DNA of 64,000 nucleotides from Candidatus Altimarinota bacterium (lineage in GTDB: Bacteria > Patescibacteriota > Gracilibacteria > UBA4473). Below the pieces are notes generated by a model that saw only the letters and a list, made by a program, of their open reading frames with translations, was not told where the DNA came from and searched no databases. The translations under genes and the position numbers were made by a program. The stretch lies in the NCBI GenBank assembly GCA_021734395.1, contig JAIPJB010000002.1:62001-126000 (forward strand), given 5' to 3'. This document shows positions 15,748 to 24,184 of this stretch, one piece after another. Numbering within the stretch: the stretch's first letter is position 1; every line of letters starts with the position of its first letter.

Positions 15748-17691
15748 TTATCTCCTTCCTCCACGTGTTGGAAGAAGAGAATTCCCTTCTCCTTGTTCCC
15801 TCATAGCACGCATTTTTTCTCGTATAGCATCGGTAAATTCTCCTTTTTGAAGTTGTTGAATTTCCGCTTCTGTAAAACCCGCTGTTTTTAATTGTTCAAT
15901 ACGTTCCGTACTCATTTCTTGTGATCCGGCACGATTCATTCCAGATGATTTCCCATTATTTTTTTCTCCCACATTTCCTCCCAAGAGAATCTTTTCTCCC
16001 GCTTGAAGTCCGCTGGTAATTTCAACCATATCTCCATCCGAAAATCCTATTTCCACTTCTCGTCGGCTTCCATCGGCCATGAGAACAAATTTCTCCCGAT
16101 AAACTGCTCCTTCTGGCACAGCGACAACATCGAGTGCTTCTCCTATCACAAAATCTACATAGGTCGTCATTCCTTCTCGGATAGGAGCGCCTTTGGAATC
16201 AGTAATATCGACACGAACTAAATAAGTCACAATTCCATTATTACTTTCGGTATTAGCCGTACTGGAAATAAAGGAAACTGTCCCTTCTAGTTCTAAATCT
16301 TCAACCGCATCCAGTGTGATAATTACTTTTTGTCCGAAAGAAATTTTGGCAATATCCACTTCTTCCACATACACCTCCGTTGTAAAATTAGAATCACTGA
16401 GAATTTTAATAAACGCATTATCACTGCTGGTACTTTCTACTTTTATCGTCTCCCCCTCGCTGCCGTTAATCTGAATGATTTCTCCATTAATCGGAGAGCG
16501 AAGTGCGGTCAGATCCAGATTATATTTTGCTTTTTCTACTTTGAGTTGGGATTGCTGAAGCTGCGCATACAAGACTGATAAATCAGCCTCCTTATTGATT
16601 TCCATTTTCTCGTAATTTTTTTCACTGTTTTCGAATTTTATTTCTGAATTTCGAAGATTATTATGTGCCTCTGTAATATTATTCTGCCGAGCAAGAAGAG
16701 CACTATCAATCGCTTGTTTTGCATTTGTGAGACTCGAGATCTGACTGGTAATTTGGCTGTGTTGGGATTCAATAGTCGATTGAGCAGAACGAATATCGTC
16801 TGCACTAATCCCATTATTGGGACGAGCAGACTTCAATAAAGAAATCATTATATCCAAAAGGGTTTGTGCAGAACGAGTCATATCCGTTAATTTCCAAAGA
16901 GTACGAGATATATCAGCTTGCTCAAAATCAGCATGATTGTTTTCATATTCACTATGAAATTGATCAAACTCACGACGCAGCGCCTCATATCCATTATGAG
17001 CATTTCGTTCCTGAAGAGAATCATTAAAAGAGTACCGAACTAACACTCCTCCCGTATTATAATATTTTTCAACTCCCATAATTCGATCTATTTCTTGAAG
17101 CGCTTCTTCGATTTCTGGAATCGTCGTTTCAATCTCTACCAATGTCGAATCAAAGGCCTGTTCTACCTTTTGTTCGACATCTCGCTTTGTCGCTTCATAA
17201 TTTTGCTGGCTGGAAAAAAAATCATTTTTGGCAACTCGTAATTCTGTATCAGTAAGTTCTGCTTCTTTGGAAGCAATGTGTGCTCGAGAAATACGAACAT
17301 CATTTTCTGCACTCTGAAGATCAAATCGAAATTCTCGTTTGTCTAATTCTGCCAAAATGTCTCCTGCTTTTACTTTGTCTCCTTCTTCAAAATAGATTTT
17401 TTCAAGCGTTCCATTTACTAGAAATGACAGATTTACAATATTAGGGTTGATAATAGTTCCGTCAGAAGAAACCATTCTTCGTAAATTTATTTTCTGAGCC
17501 GTAATAATTTCGGGCTCCGAAAATGCAGCCTCAGAATTTTGGGAAGTATGATACCAACGAATAAACCCTCCTCCGACAACAAGAAAAAAAATGATAATTC
17601 CGCCCCAAAATTTTTTCGAATTTTTTGAACGAATATTCTTTATTTCTGAAAGAACAGAAAGGCTTGTTTTCTTTTTTGAAGGAAGTTTCAT
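15748..17691 (-). CDS. HlyD/MacA-type periplasmic adaptor protein, long coiled coil
   Basis: 647 residues, much longer than MacA (about 370). A single N-terminal membrane helix at about 30-48 is followed by a split lipoyl/barrel-sandwich domain (VNLSFLVNGTLEKIYFEEGDKVKAGDILAELDKREF at one end, LRSPINGEIIQINGSEGETI at the other). Between them, residues 130-400 form a very long coiled-coil hairpin with a helical insert. Beta-barrel and membrane-proximal domains follow (to about 590), then a short helix-rich tail that carries a 'GFTEAEIQQLQKG' motif. Organisms of this kind often lack an outer membrane, so the hairpin may bridge to wall structures instead of TolC; that is inference. Confidence 0.9.
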   Translation of the reverse strand: MKLPSKKKTSLSVLSEIKNIRSKNSKKFWGGIIIFFLVVGGGFIRWYHTSQNSEAAFSEPEIITAQKINLRRMVSSDGTIINPNIVNLSFLVNGTLEKIYFEEGDKVKAGDILAELDKREFRFDLQSAENDVRISRAHIASKEAELTDTELRVAKNDFFSSQQNYEATKRDVEQKVEQAFDSTLVEIETTIPEIEEALQEIDRIMGVEKYYNTGGVLVRYSFNDSLQERNAHNGYEALRREFDQFHSEYENNHADFEQADISRTLWKLTDMTRSAQTLLDIMISLLKSARPNNGISADDIRSAQSTIESQHSQITSQISSLTNAKQAIDSALLARQNNITEAHNNLRNSEIKFENSEKNYEKMEINKEADLSVLYAQLQQSQLKVEKAKYNLDLTALRSPINGEIIQINGSEGETIKVESTSSDNAFIKILSDSNFTTEVYVEEVDIAKISFGQKVIITLDAVEDLELEGTVSFISSTANTESNNGIVTYLVRVDITDSKGAPIREGMTTYVDFVIGEALDVVAVPEGAVYREKFVLMADGSRREVEIGFSDGDMVEITSGLQAGEKILLGGNVGEKNNGKSSGMNRAGSQEMSTERIEQLKTAGFTEAEIQQLQKGEFTDAIREKMRAMREQGEGNSLLPTRGGRR

Positions 17692-17756
17692 TCACACATA
17701 AGTATAACCAATATTCTTTTTTGATACGCATAAAAAATATTTTTCTTTCAAGAAAA

Positions 17757-19253
17757 TCAAAAATTTGAATACAAAAATTCTGTTGAGGGAGTGATATTCT
17801 CAATATATTGTTGAGCGACAATACCGACTCCCATACACAGAAGAATGACAACGATATTCCACCAGGAAGGACGCCATTTCTCCCAGAGCTGAGGGGCATC
17901 CCACCATATATACCGGAGAATGATACCGACAGAAATCAAAAAGAGCCCACTCCCCAAAAGCCACCAGTGATGAGTCAGAAGTGTCTGCCACAGATCAATC
18001 CACCAGTCAGTCTGCAGCCAAGGAAATACATCGCTGATACTTTTTCCGGTATCAAAAAAAGTATCCTGTGCTGTTTTTTGGCCAGCAAAAAGGGCTCGAT
18101 ACATTGCCGTTGCTACCGACAGATCTCGACTTCGAAATAAAACCCAACTCAAAACCAAAAATAAGAACGTACTACTCCACTGAAAAAATTTCGGCCATAT
18201 CCACCGGCGGTGATGAAAAAATCGCTCAATCACCATCCCAATGCCATGAGCCATTCCCCAAAGCACAAAAGTCCATCCAGCTCCATGCCACAACCCACTC
18301 AGAAAAAAAACAAGAAGAATATTGAGATAGGTTCTCCACTGACTGATTTTGCTTCCTCCCAAAGGAATATAAATATAGTTTCGGAGAAAACGAGTCAGTG
18401 TCATATGCCATCGACTCCAAAATTCTCGAATACCTCTGGCTTTATAGGGCTGATTAAAATTAAAGGGGAGTTTTATATTAAACATTCGAGCAATTCCCAA
18501 TGCCATATCCGTATATCCGCTAAAATCAAAATAGATCTGAAATGTATACGCCAGTGCTATTCCCCATGCCGCCAGAGACGGAAGAAAAGAAATATTGTCA
18601 TAGCCGTTATCCACTATTACACCAAGCCCGTCAGCAATCATCACTTTTTTAAAAAATCCAACCGCAAACAAAAATCCTCCTCCAAAAATATGATTCCAAT
18701 GGATTTCTTTTTTCTTGGGCTCATGAAACTGCGGCATCATTTCGTCGTGATGCACTATGGGCCCAGCAATAAGTTGAGGAAAAAAGAAAACAAAGTTTGC
18801 GTAATGCCACAAACGATAATCAGGCTTATGTCTTCTTCTCCAGCAATCCACCAAGTACATAATCTGCTGAAATGTAAAAAAACTAATTCCTAAAGGCAGA
18901 AGAAGGTGCAACAGAGAAAAATCTGTTCCCAGGATCATATTTATATTTCCCAAGAAAAAATCCGCGTATTTATAGTATCCCAGAAGTACCAAATTAAAGG
19001 TGATTCCGAGTATTAACCATGTTTTTTTCTGGGTGCACCATCGACAGAGTCTCCGCCCAATCCAAAAATTTACCAAAATCGAAGCGCCAATCAAAAATAA
19101 ATACCGCCAATCCCACAGTCCATAAAAAACCAGAGAACACAGCAATAAATACAACATGCCGCCCTTATAAAATCGACTGTAATTAAGCCAAAAATATCCC
19201 CCTACCGCCACAGGCAGAAAGAGGAGAAAAAAAGCAGGTTGGTAGAAAAACAT
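17757..19253 (-). CDS. MBOAT-family O-acyltransferase (AlgI/DltB-like)
   Basis: 498 residues with about 11-12 membrane helices. Diagnostic segments: LLPLGISFFTFQQIMYLVDCWRR, FFPQLIAGPIVHHDEM, FWSRWHMTLTRFLRNYIYIPLGGS and the catalytic His in LSGLWHGAGWTFVLWG. Members move acyl groups across the membrane onto polysaccharides (alginate) or teichoic acids (D-Ala). The usual AlgJ/X-like partner is not next to it; the only close neighbour is a lipase-like lipoprotein upstream in the same direction (start overlaps nothing, 3-nt gap). That lipoprotein may act on the same acyl esters. Substrate unknown. Confidence 0.92.
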   Translation of the reverse strand: MFFYQPAFFLLFLPVAVGGYFWLNYSRFYKGGMLYLLLCSLVFYGLWDWRYLFLIGASILVNFWIGRRLCRWCTQKKTWLILGITFNLVLLGYYKYADFFLGNINMILGTDFSLLHLLLPLGISFFTFQQIMYLVDCWRRRHKPDYRLWHYANFVFFFPQLIAGPIVHHDEMMPQFHEPKKKEIHWNHIFGGGFLFAVGFFKKVMIADGLGVIVDNGYDNISFLPSLAAWGIALAYTFQIYFDFSGYTDMALGIARMFNIKLPFNFNQPYKARGIREFWSRWHMTLTRFLRNYIYIPLGGSKISQWRTYLNILLVFFLSGLWHGAGWTFVLWGMAHGIGMVIERFFHHRRWIWPKFFQWSSTFLFLVLSWVLFRSRDLSVATAMYRALFAGQKTAQDTFFDTGKSISDVFPWLQTDWWIDLWQTLLTHHWWLLGSGLFLISVGIILRYIWWDAPQLWEKWRPSWWNIVVILLCMGVGIVAQQYIENITPSTEFLYSNF

Positions 19254-19256
19254 AGA

Positions 19257-20666
19257 TTACGAACAGTAATCGGGAATGTCTTCATCATTCCGGAGCGCTT
19301 CTATCCAGCGAAGTGTTTCGTGGTGAGTAGATTGGCGCGTATAGACATGATCAATCCCGGGAAGTTCATGAAATGTAACTCTTTTCCCCTGCCGACAAAG
19401 CTCTTGGGCATAAATTTTTTGAGACTCAAGGGGGGTAATGGTGTCAGTTTCCCCCTGCAATAAAAATACCGGCACATCAAAATCTCTGAGTCCGGTATTA
19501 TTGAGCACCATCAATTTGTACACCTGAGGAAATTTTTGTTGTAAATTATTTCCGAAAAGAGCCTCCTGAAATTTTTGAGAATAAAGAGGTCTTTCCTTGT
19601 GACCATAGTACTCTCCCGCTTCGCCGACACACTTACTGGTCGTGTCTTTTTCGAGTGTTGTCACCCATTCGGATTCCATAATTTCTTCCGGATCAAATCG
19701 ATCTCGACCGTAAAAATCAGAATAGGCATAAATAAAATACGGCGCCAGATGGGCATTGTTTTTGAGCAGGTCAAAAACATTTGCCGCTGCTCCGTATCCA
19801 ATAATTCCCCTGAGCAATATATCAGGAGCATATTCCCCATTCATATCCGCTGCTGCCAGAGTCGCGTGGGCCCCTTGAGAATATCCATTCAGAAAAAATC
19901 CCGGTTCGAAAGAAATATTTTCTTCCTGCATTATCTCTCGTAATGCTCTGCCGCTATCCAGAATTACCTTTCCTTCCAGATGAGCAATAAAATAATGATG
20001 GAGTCCGTCTTCATCATTAAATCCTGAATAATCAGGCATGATCACTCCATACCCTTGTCCTGCATAGGAAAGATTAAATCCTTCGTAGTCTCCCCAATTA
20101 GCCACAGAAATATCTTCTTTGGAAGGAGCACATCGATCATCAATACCGGTTGTCCCAGGAGCGGTGACCATGAGCGGAATTGGTTGTGGTGCATCCGTAG
20201 GGATATAAGCAAGTGCGTACCCTTTTATTTTTTCTTCTCCTTCATGACGAGTCAGAAACCGAACCTGATATTTTTTGACAGCATACTGAGCTGGCTTGTG
20301 CGCATAATTGAGATGAAACCGATCGGTTGCGGCTTCTACTTGCGCACGAGAAAAAGAATGTATAAATGTATACTGAGTCAAAACTTTCTCTGGAGCTTTT
20401 TTTTCGATTACCTGCTTTTCTGCTGGATCTTCTTTGGCTTCCGCGGTGTGAATAATTTCGCTTTCTTCCAAAGAAACATCGGTCACGTCTTGAGGCGGAG
20501 TTACTACGCCTTCAGGAGCAGGTTGTCTTGATGATTCCGAAAGAATCTCTTCGTTTTCTGTTGTATTCTGGGAGATATTTTTTTCTGGATCAACAGAAGA
20601 GCATCCTGCTAAAACGAGTCCCACACAGAAAAGAAACATCGATCGCCGAATTATTTGTTGATTCAT
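19257..20666 (-). CDS. Lipoprotein related to secretory lipases (alpha/beta hydrolase)
   Basis: 469 residues. Lipobox LVLAGC (Cys at about 22), then an acidic Glu/Pro linker to about 95. The hydrolase domain (about 110-465) has PLMVTAPGTTGIDD, GYGVIMPDYSGFND, the nucleophile elbow GYSQGAHATLAA (Ser near 262), the late segment PVFLLQGETDTITPL and a His in LPGIDHVYTRQ, so a full Ser-Asp-His triad is visible. The nearest family I recognise is the secretory lipase (LIP) group. The gene ends 3 nt before the MBOAT gene, so they form an operon; esterase and acyltransferase could act on one cell-surface polymer. Confidence 0.82.
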   Translation of the reverse strand: MNQQIIRRSMFLFCVGLVLAGCSSVDPEKNISQNTTENEEILSESSRQPAPEGVVTPPQDVTDVSLEESEIIHTAEAKEDPAEKQVIEKKAPEKVLTQYTFIHSFSRAQVEAATDRFHLNYAHKPAQYAVKKYQVRFLTRHEGEEKIKGYALAYIPTDAPQPIPLMVTAPGTTGIDDRCAPSKEDISVANWGDYEGFNLSYAGQGYGVIMPDYSGFNDEDGLHHYFIAHLEGKVILDSGRALREIMQEENISFEPGFFLNGYSQGAHATLAAADMNGEYAPDILLRGIIGYGAAANVFDLLKNNAHLAPYFIYAYSDFYGRDRFDPEEIMESEWVTTLEKDTTSKCVGEAGEYYGHKERPLYSQKFQEALFGNNLQQKFPQVYKLMVLNNTGLRDFDVPVFLLQGETDTITPLESQKIYAQELCRQGKRVTFHELPGIDHVYTRQSTHHETLRWIEALRNDEDIPDYCS

Positions 20667-20821
20667 TGTCCTTCTTTTTTATACCGCACTGAGAGAAGAA
20701 TTCAAGGGAGCGATCGAAGAGGGAAATATTTTAATTTTGGAGGCGTGCAATTAAAAAATAAAACTTTCATACCTATTCTTTTTTTAAAATTTATAATGAA
20801 ACACGGATCTCGCTCCACTAA

Positions 20822-20853
20822 TTGACAAAGGCACTATATTAAAGCATAATATA
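20822..20853 (+). promoter_or_regulatory. Promoter with overlapping inverted repeat
   Basis: TTGACA at 20822-20827 and TAATAT at 20847-20852 with a 19-nt spacer, just before the ATG at 20858. A perfect 7-bp inverted repeat TATATTA-5 nt-TAATATA (20835-20853) covers the -10 box and could be an operator. The mRNA would be leaderless or nearly so. Confidence 0.45.
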
Positions 20854-20857
20854 AAAA

Positions 20858-21901
20858 ATGAAAGCGTTGAAAACCGCACGAAATGTAATTCTAAATTTGG
20901 GAAAGCGAATAAAACCTCAGCAAATTTTTTCTGCTACACGAAACTTTTTTCGTAAATTTTTTCCACCTCTTACTTCCCTTCCCGAAAACGTACTTGTGGC
21001 GGCTTCACACGGCAGTGCTCGATTTCCGTTAAAACTTTTTCGCTACCTGAGTCTGTACTATCAAATTTCCCCACGATTGCTCTTGAATTTTTCGGATTAT
21101 GGGACGAAGTCTCTGCTGGAAGGCATTCCCGATCCGCAAAAAGCGATTCCTCGATACGGACGGATCGTGGGAGATCCCAATCGCGACCTCAAGCAGGATG
21201 ATCTGATTCGTTTTGAGGATTTCGGTGGCAATAAAATTTTTCGCGAAAAATTCGAGCGTCGACTGACTACTTCTTGGATTCGTTTTATCTGGCGGAGAAA
21301 ACTGCTCAATTATTCCTATCGTCCCTACTACCGTGATGTTCACAAAAAAATAGAAGCGATTTCAGAAAAAATGGAAGACAAGCGAAATCCGATTATTTTT
21401 GTAGATGTACACGACATCGGCAACCGCATTCTTGGTCAACGATCCAAAGATGATATCCAGCGAAAAACAAAAATTCCAAAGGTGATTATTTCCAATGCGC
21501 CGGATGAAGAAACCGAAGAAGGGGTTTTGGGGACAGCCCCAGAATACTTTGTGAAAGAATTTGCGGAAACTCTGGCTGAAAATCTCGAAATAAGTCCTCA
21601 AGAAGTAAAGATAAATCATCTCTACAAAGGCGGAAATATTATTCGATATTTTGGGAATCTTCACCGAAATCCTCGTCTCAAACGCGTCCTCAAAGAGCAG
21701 AAAATTTTTGCGATTCAGATTGAATTCAATCGATCCTGGTATCTGGACGAAAAAACACAACGCATCTACAAACAACAGATGCGATTTGTCCGAAACGGCC
21801 TCATCCGAACACTCAAACACGTCTCCAAAATGAATTTTTGGGGATCAGAAGAAAACGAAGAGGAAGAAAGAGAGGGAAAAGAGAGCGCAAAGGAAGAATA
21901 A
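20858..21901 (+). CDS. N-formylglutamate amidohydrolase-like protein
   Basis: 347 residues. The family (FGase) hydrolyses N-formyl-glutamate or related amides with a metal-dependent fold. Visible parts: VAASHGSARFPL at about 47-58 in place of the classical PHSG, FSDYGTKSLLEG, VGDPNRDL near 104-111 (classical DLNR), VDVHDIGN near 184-191 (classical DLHS) and IQIEFNRSWYLDE near 288-300 (classical E.R..Y). An unusual basic N-terminus (1-35) and a Glu-rich C-terminal tail (about 330-347) are added. The gene is alone with its own promoter. In CPR genomes such proteins may act on wall peptides; family call is fair, substrate open. Confidence 0.7.
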   Translation: MKALKTARNVILNLGKRIKPQQIFSATRNFFRKFFPPLTSLPENVLVAASHGSARFPLKLFRYLSLYYQISPRLLLNFSDYGTKSLLEGIPDPQKAIPRYGRIVGDPNRDLKQDDLIRFEDFGGNKIFREKFERRLTTSWIRFIWRRKLLNYSYRPYYRDVHKKIEAISEKMEDKRNPIIFVDVHDIGNRILGQRSKDDIQRKTKIPKVIISNAPDEETEEGVLGTAPEYFVKEFAETLAENLEISPQEVKINHLYKGGNIIRYFGNLHRNPRLKRVLKEQKIFAIQIEFNRSWYLDEKTQRIYKQQMRFVRNGLIRTLKHVSKMNFWGSEENEEEEREGKESAKEE

Positions 21902-21936
21902 ATTCTAAAAAATTTCTTTTTTTACTTTGATTTTTT

Positions 21937-22188
21937 CTACCCCTTAAAGGCAAATTCTAAAAATTTCTGGAGATCTTTTTCTCTCATCTTTTGAGGAGAA
22001 GAAAGACATTTCTGAAGCATTTCTCGCGCCACTTTTTCCGAAAGAGAACGAAACGATCCATCAACCGCTTTGAGCTGAGTCAATACCTGAACACAGTCCA
22101 GATCTTTCTGAGCCAGCATTTTTTCTATGCCGGCGATCTGACCGGAAATAATTTTGAGGTGCCGGGAAAAATTTTCTTGACTTTTCAT
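21937..22188 (-). CDS. CsoR/CstR-family thiol- or metal-sensing repressor
   Basis: 83 residues, all-helical DUF156 family. Cys 32 and Cys 61 are 29 residues apart, exactly the CsoR spacing (C36/C65 in the M. tuberculosis protein), but the copper ligand His expected four residues before the second Cys is Met 57. Loss of this His with both Cys kept is the pattern of CstR, which senses persulfide, and not of copper-binding CsoR. It is transcribed divergently from a TDT exporter and DUF4395 gene, with an operator-like repeat in the short intergenic region. Sulfide/persulfide sensing is inferred from the residue pattern and context. Confidence 0.85.
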   Translation of the reverse strand: MKSQENFSRHLKIISGQIAGIEKMLAQKDLDCVQVLTQLKAVDGSFRSLSEKVAREMLQKCLSSPQKMREKDLQKFLEFAFKG

Positions 22189-22200
22189 CGCCCTTTATTA

Positions 22201-22222
22201 TACCCTATAGGGGCATAGGGTG
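22201..22222. promoter_or_regulatory. Operator-like inverted repeat between cstR-like and TDT genes
   Basis: ACCCTAT at 22202-22208 and ATAGGGT at 22215-22221 form a perfect 7-bp inverted repeat with a GC-rich 6-nt centre (AGGGGC). CsoR/CstR operators in other bacteria are of the TACCC...GGGTA type, so this fits the repressor encoded 13 nt away. It overlaps a possible GTG start of the TDT gene, which favours the ATG at 22241 instead. Confidence 0.65.
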
Positions 22223-22240
22223 TCAAATAATTTTTCTCTC

Positions 22241-23356
22241 ATGATCTCAAAAGAAATCATTGCCAGTCTCGAAACTCGGTGGTTTATGTCATCCATGGCT
22301 ACCGGAGCGGTCGGAATTCTCTGGACCAAAATTGCTCTTTTTCTCCACATTGACTGGATCAATACCGGCGGAATTGTCCTTTTGGGACTCGCATTCCTCT
22401 TTTTCCTTTCGGCAACAATCGGATATCTCTGGAGAGTTCTCACTTTTCCGGATGCCGTCCAGAAAGACTTCTCTCATCCCGGAACTTCGAAGTTTTTTGC
22501 TGGAATTTCTATCTCTCTGGCGATCCTGAGTACAGGCATCAGTACGGTCTTTGTCCCTCAGGGAATCCTCTCTCCCTTCTTGGGAATGTACGGAGCAGGA
22601 ATTTTATACGTCATCAGTCTTCTTTTGGGATTGTTTTTTCTGGTGAGCATTTGCTCTATGACCATCCGATCAGATATTACCGAAATAAAGCACGCGATTG
22701 GTGTTTGCTTATTACCGCCGGTCGGCGTATTTGTGAATGTTTTCGCCGGAAATTTCTTTGCTCAAATTTTTCTCCCGGGAACTCTCTTGGCAACAGTTAT
22801 TGGATGGATTCATTTTTTTCTTTTGGGTTTGCTCATTATGCTGACCGGATTTGTCCTCACTTTTATTCTTTTCCGGCTCAAATTTTCGCCGCTTCCTCAA
22901 AAAGAAATGTCCCCGAGTTTTTTTATTCCACTGGCACCAGTAGGAGTCGCGATTATTGCGTTGGTCAGTCTCTTGCCGCTCCTCTCTCCCGAACTACCCT
23001 ATAAATCCATACTGGATCTATTTCTGCACCTGCTTATTCCGGCACTTTTGGCCTTTGGATTTTTTTGGTTTCTGATTGCCCTCAGCGTGATGTGGCAGTA
23101 CATCCGTACCGAAGGAATCCCCTATACACTTGGATTTTGGGCGTTGGTTTTTCCTCCCGCAGCAATCGGTGTGGGGACTTTCACGGCCGCGCAGTTTTTG
23201 GTGGGAATGCAATTTTTGGCCTGGATCGGTATCTTTTGGGGAGTGGTGAGTACGCTTCTTTTGATTTTTGTGATGAGCCGAACAATACACTCTATTTTTA
23301 CGGGCAAAGCCTTTCTTCGTCCAAAATGCCTCCGAAACCAACCCTCTCAAAAATGA
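22241..23356 (+). CDS. TDT-family exporter (TehA/SLAC1/Ssu1-like)
   Basis: 371 residues from the ATG at 22241 (a GTG at 22220 lies inside the operator). Ten hydrophobic helices. WFMSSMATGAVGI at the first helix, FFAGISISLAILSTG in the third and FPPAAIGVGTFTAAQF near the end match the tellurite-resistance/dicarboxylate transporter family, which includes anion channels and sulfite exporters. With a CstR-like regulator next to it, sulfite or a related sulfur anion is the best guess for the substrate. The stop overlaps the next start (ATGA). Confidence 0.85.
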   Translation: MISKEIIASLETRWFMSSMATGAVGILWTKIALFLHIDWINTGGIVLLGLAFLFFLSATIGYLWRVLTFPDAVQKDFSHPGTSKFFAGISISLAILSTGISTVFVPQGILSPFLGMYGAGILYVISLLLGLFFLVSICSMTIRSDITEIKHAIGVCLLPPVGVFVNVFAGNFFAQIFLPGTLLATVIGWIHFFLLGLLIMLTGFVLTFILFRLKFSPLPQKEMSPSFFIPLAPVGVAIIALVSLLPLLSPELPYKSILDLFLHLLIPALLAFGFFWFLIALSVMWQYIRTEGIPYTLGFWALVFPPAAIGVGTFTAAQFLVGMQFLAWIGIFWGVVSTLLLIFVMSRTIHSIFTGKAFLRPKCLRNQPSQK

Positions 23357-23799
23357 AACAAAATTCTGTCGGCTGTCCCATTACCCGAGAACAAATCTCT
23401 CCTTCTCTCGCTCGTCTTTCGGCAGCGATAACGAGTTTTTTGCTTCTGCTCATATATTTTTTTCCTGCCCCCCTCATCCCTCTCTTTTTGCTTTTTGATT
23501 TTGGACTGAGAGGTTTTTTAAAAAAAACTTCTCCCATAAAATTGATAGCCCGTGGTCTCCAAAAAATCTTGGGAATCTCCGGAAAGAAGGTCAATGCCGG
23601 TCCGAAAATTTTTGCCATGAAAATCGGGTTCTGGATGTCGGGAGGACTTTTGGCGTGCTCCCTTTTGAAATGGACGACTGCTCTTTTTGTCCTGACGAGT
23701 CTTTTCTTATTCGCAGCTGGAATGGAGGCTCTCTTCAATTTTTGCCTGGGATGTAAAGTCTTTCCCCTCTGGCAGAAGATCACGCATTGGCATCAATAA
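23353..23799 (+). CDS. DUF4395 membrane protein
   Basis: 148 residues from the ATG at 23353, which overlaps the TDT stop by 4 nt; the frame is open further back but inside the TDT gene. The N-terminal GCPI segment (Cys 8), helices at about 25-50, 75-100 and 105-130, and the LGCKVFPL segment near 132-139 match DUF4395. In other genomes this family is found beside rhodanese, persulfide and thioredoxin-like genes; its two conserved Cys may carry sulfur. Here it completes a small sulfur-stress operon. No biochemical role is proved. Confidence 0.75.
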   Translation: MKQNSVGCPITREQISPSLARLSAAITSFLLLLIYFFPAPLIPLFLLFDFGLRGFLKKTSPIKLIARGLQKILGISGKKVNAGPKIFAMKIGFWMSGGLLACSLLKWTTALFVLTSLFLFAAGMEALFNFCLGCKVFPLWQKITHWHQ

Positions 23800-23847
23800 T
23801 TTTTTCTGAGTGTTTTGCAGAGCAAAATACTCGTCCAGAAAATCATA

Positions 23848-23895
23848 TTGCATTTTTTATTTGTTTCTTTAATATATCAACAAAGATTGATATAT
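23848..23895 (+). promoter_or_regulatory. Promoter and ArsR-type operator
   Basis: TTGCAT at 23848-23853, 16-nt spacer, TAATAT at 23870-23875. A perfect 9-bp inverted repeat ATATATCAA-6 nt-TTGATATAT (23872-23895) overlaps the -10 box and ends directly before the ATG at 23897. Self-repression by the ArsR protein encoded there is the obvious reading. Confidence 0.75.
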
Positions 23896-23896
23896 C

Positions 23897-24184
23897 ATGA
23901 AGGAAACGGAAATAGCCGCTCACCTAAAAATACTCTCCGAACCAAATCGGATAAAAATCATTCGTCAGGTTTGCCAGAAAGAGCGATGTGTCTGTGAAAT
24001 CCAAAAAGCAATTGATATCCCCCAAAATCTTCTGTCGCACCATTTGGCTGTTCTGCGTGATTGTGAAATCCTTCTCTCCCGAAAAGAAGGACGATGGGTT
24101 CATTATTCTCTCAACAAAAAAAAATTAAAATCTCTTTTTTCCTCGTTTTCTTGTCTTTTTCATCATGATCACACACTTTGCTGA
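23897..24184 (+). CDS. ArsR/SmtB-family metal-responsive repressor
   Basis: 95 residues. The winged-helix core (about 8-78) carries the metal motif ERCVCEIQ (Cys 31, Cys 33) on the recognition-helix side, as in ArsR/CadC-type sensors (consensus ELCVCDL). The DNA-contacting segment is QNLLSHHLAVLRD. The C-terminus adds Cys 86 and HHDHTLC (89-95), a second possible metal site. The gene is preceded by an operator-like palindrome and overlaps the following ArsP-like permease gene by 20 nt. Arsenic or antimony is the likely inducer; cadmium or zinc is not excluded. Confidence 0.9.
   Translation: MKETEIAAHLKILSEPNRIKIIRQVCQKERCVCEIQKAIDIPQNLLSHHLAVLRDCEILLSRKEGRWVHYSLNKKKLKSLFSSFSCLFHHDHTLC

Noticed and set aside
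17808-18893. Long plus-strand open frames opposite the MBOAT gene
   Set aside because: They are antisense shadows of a clearly homologous membrane protein.
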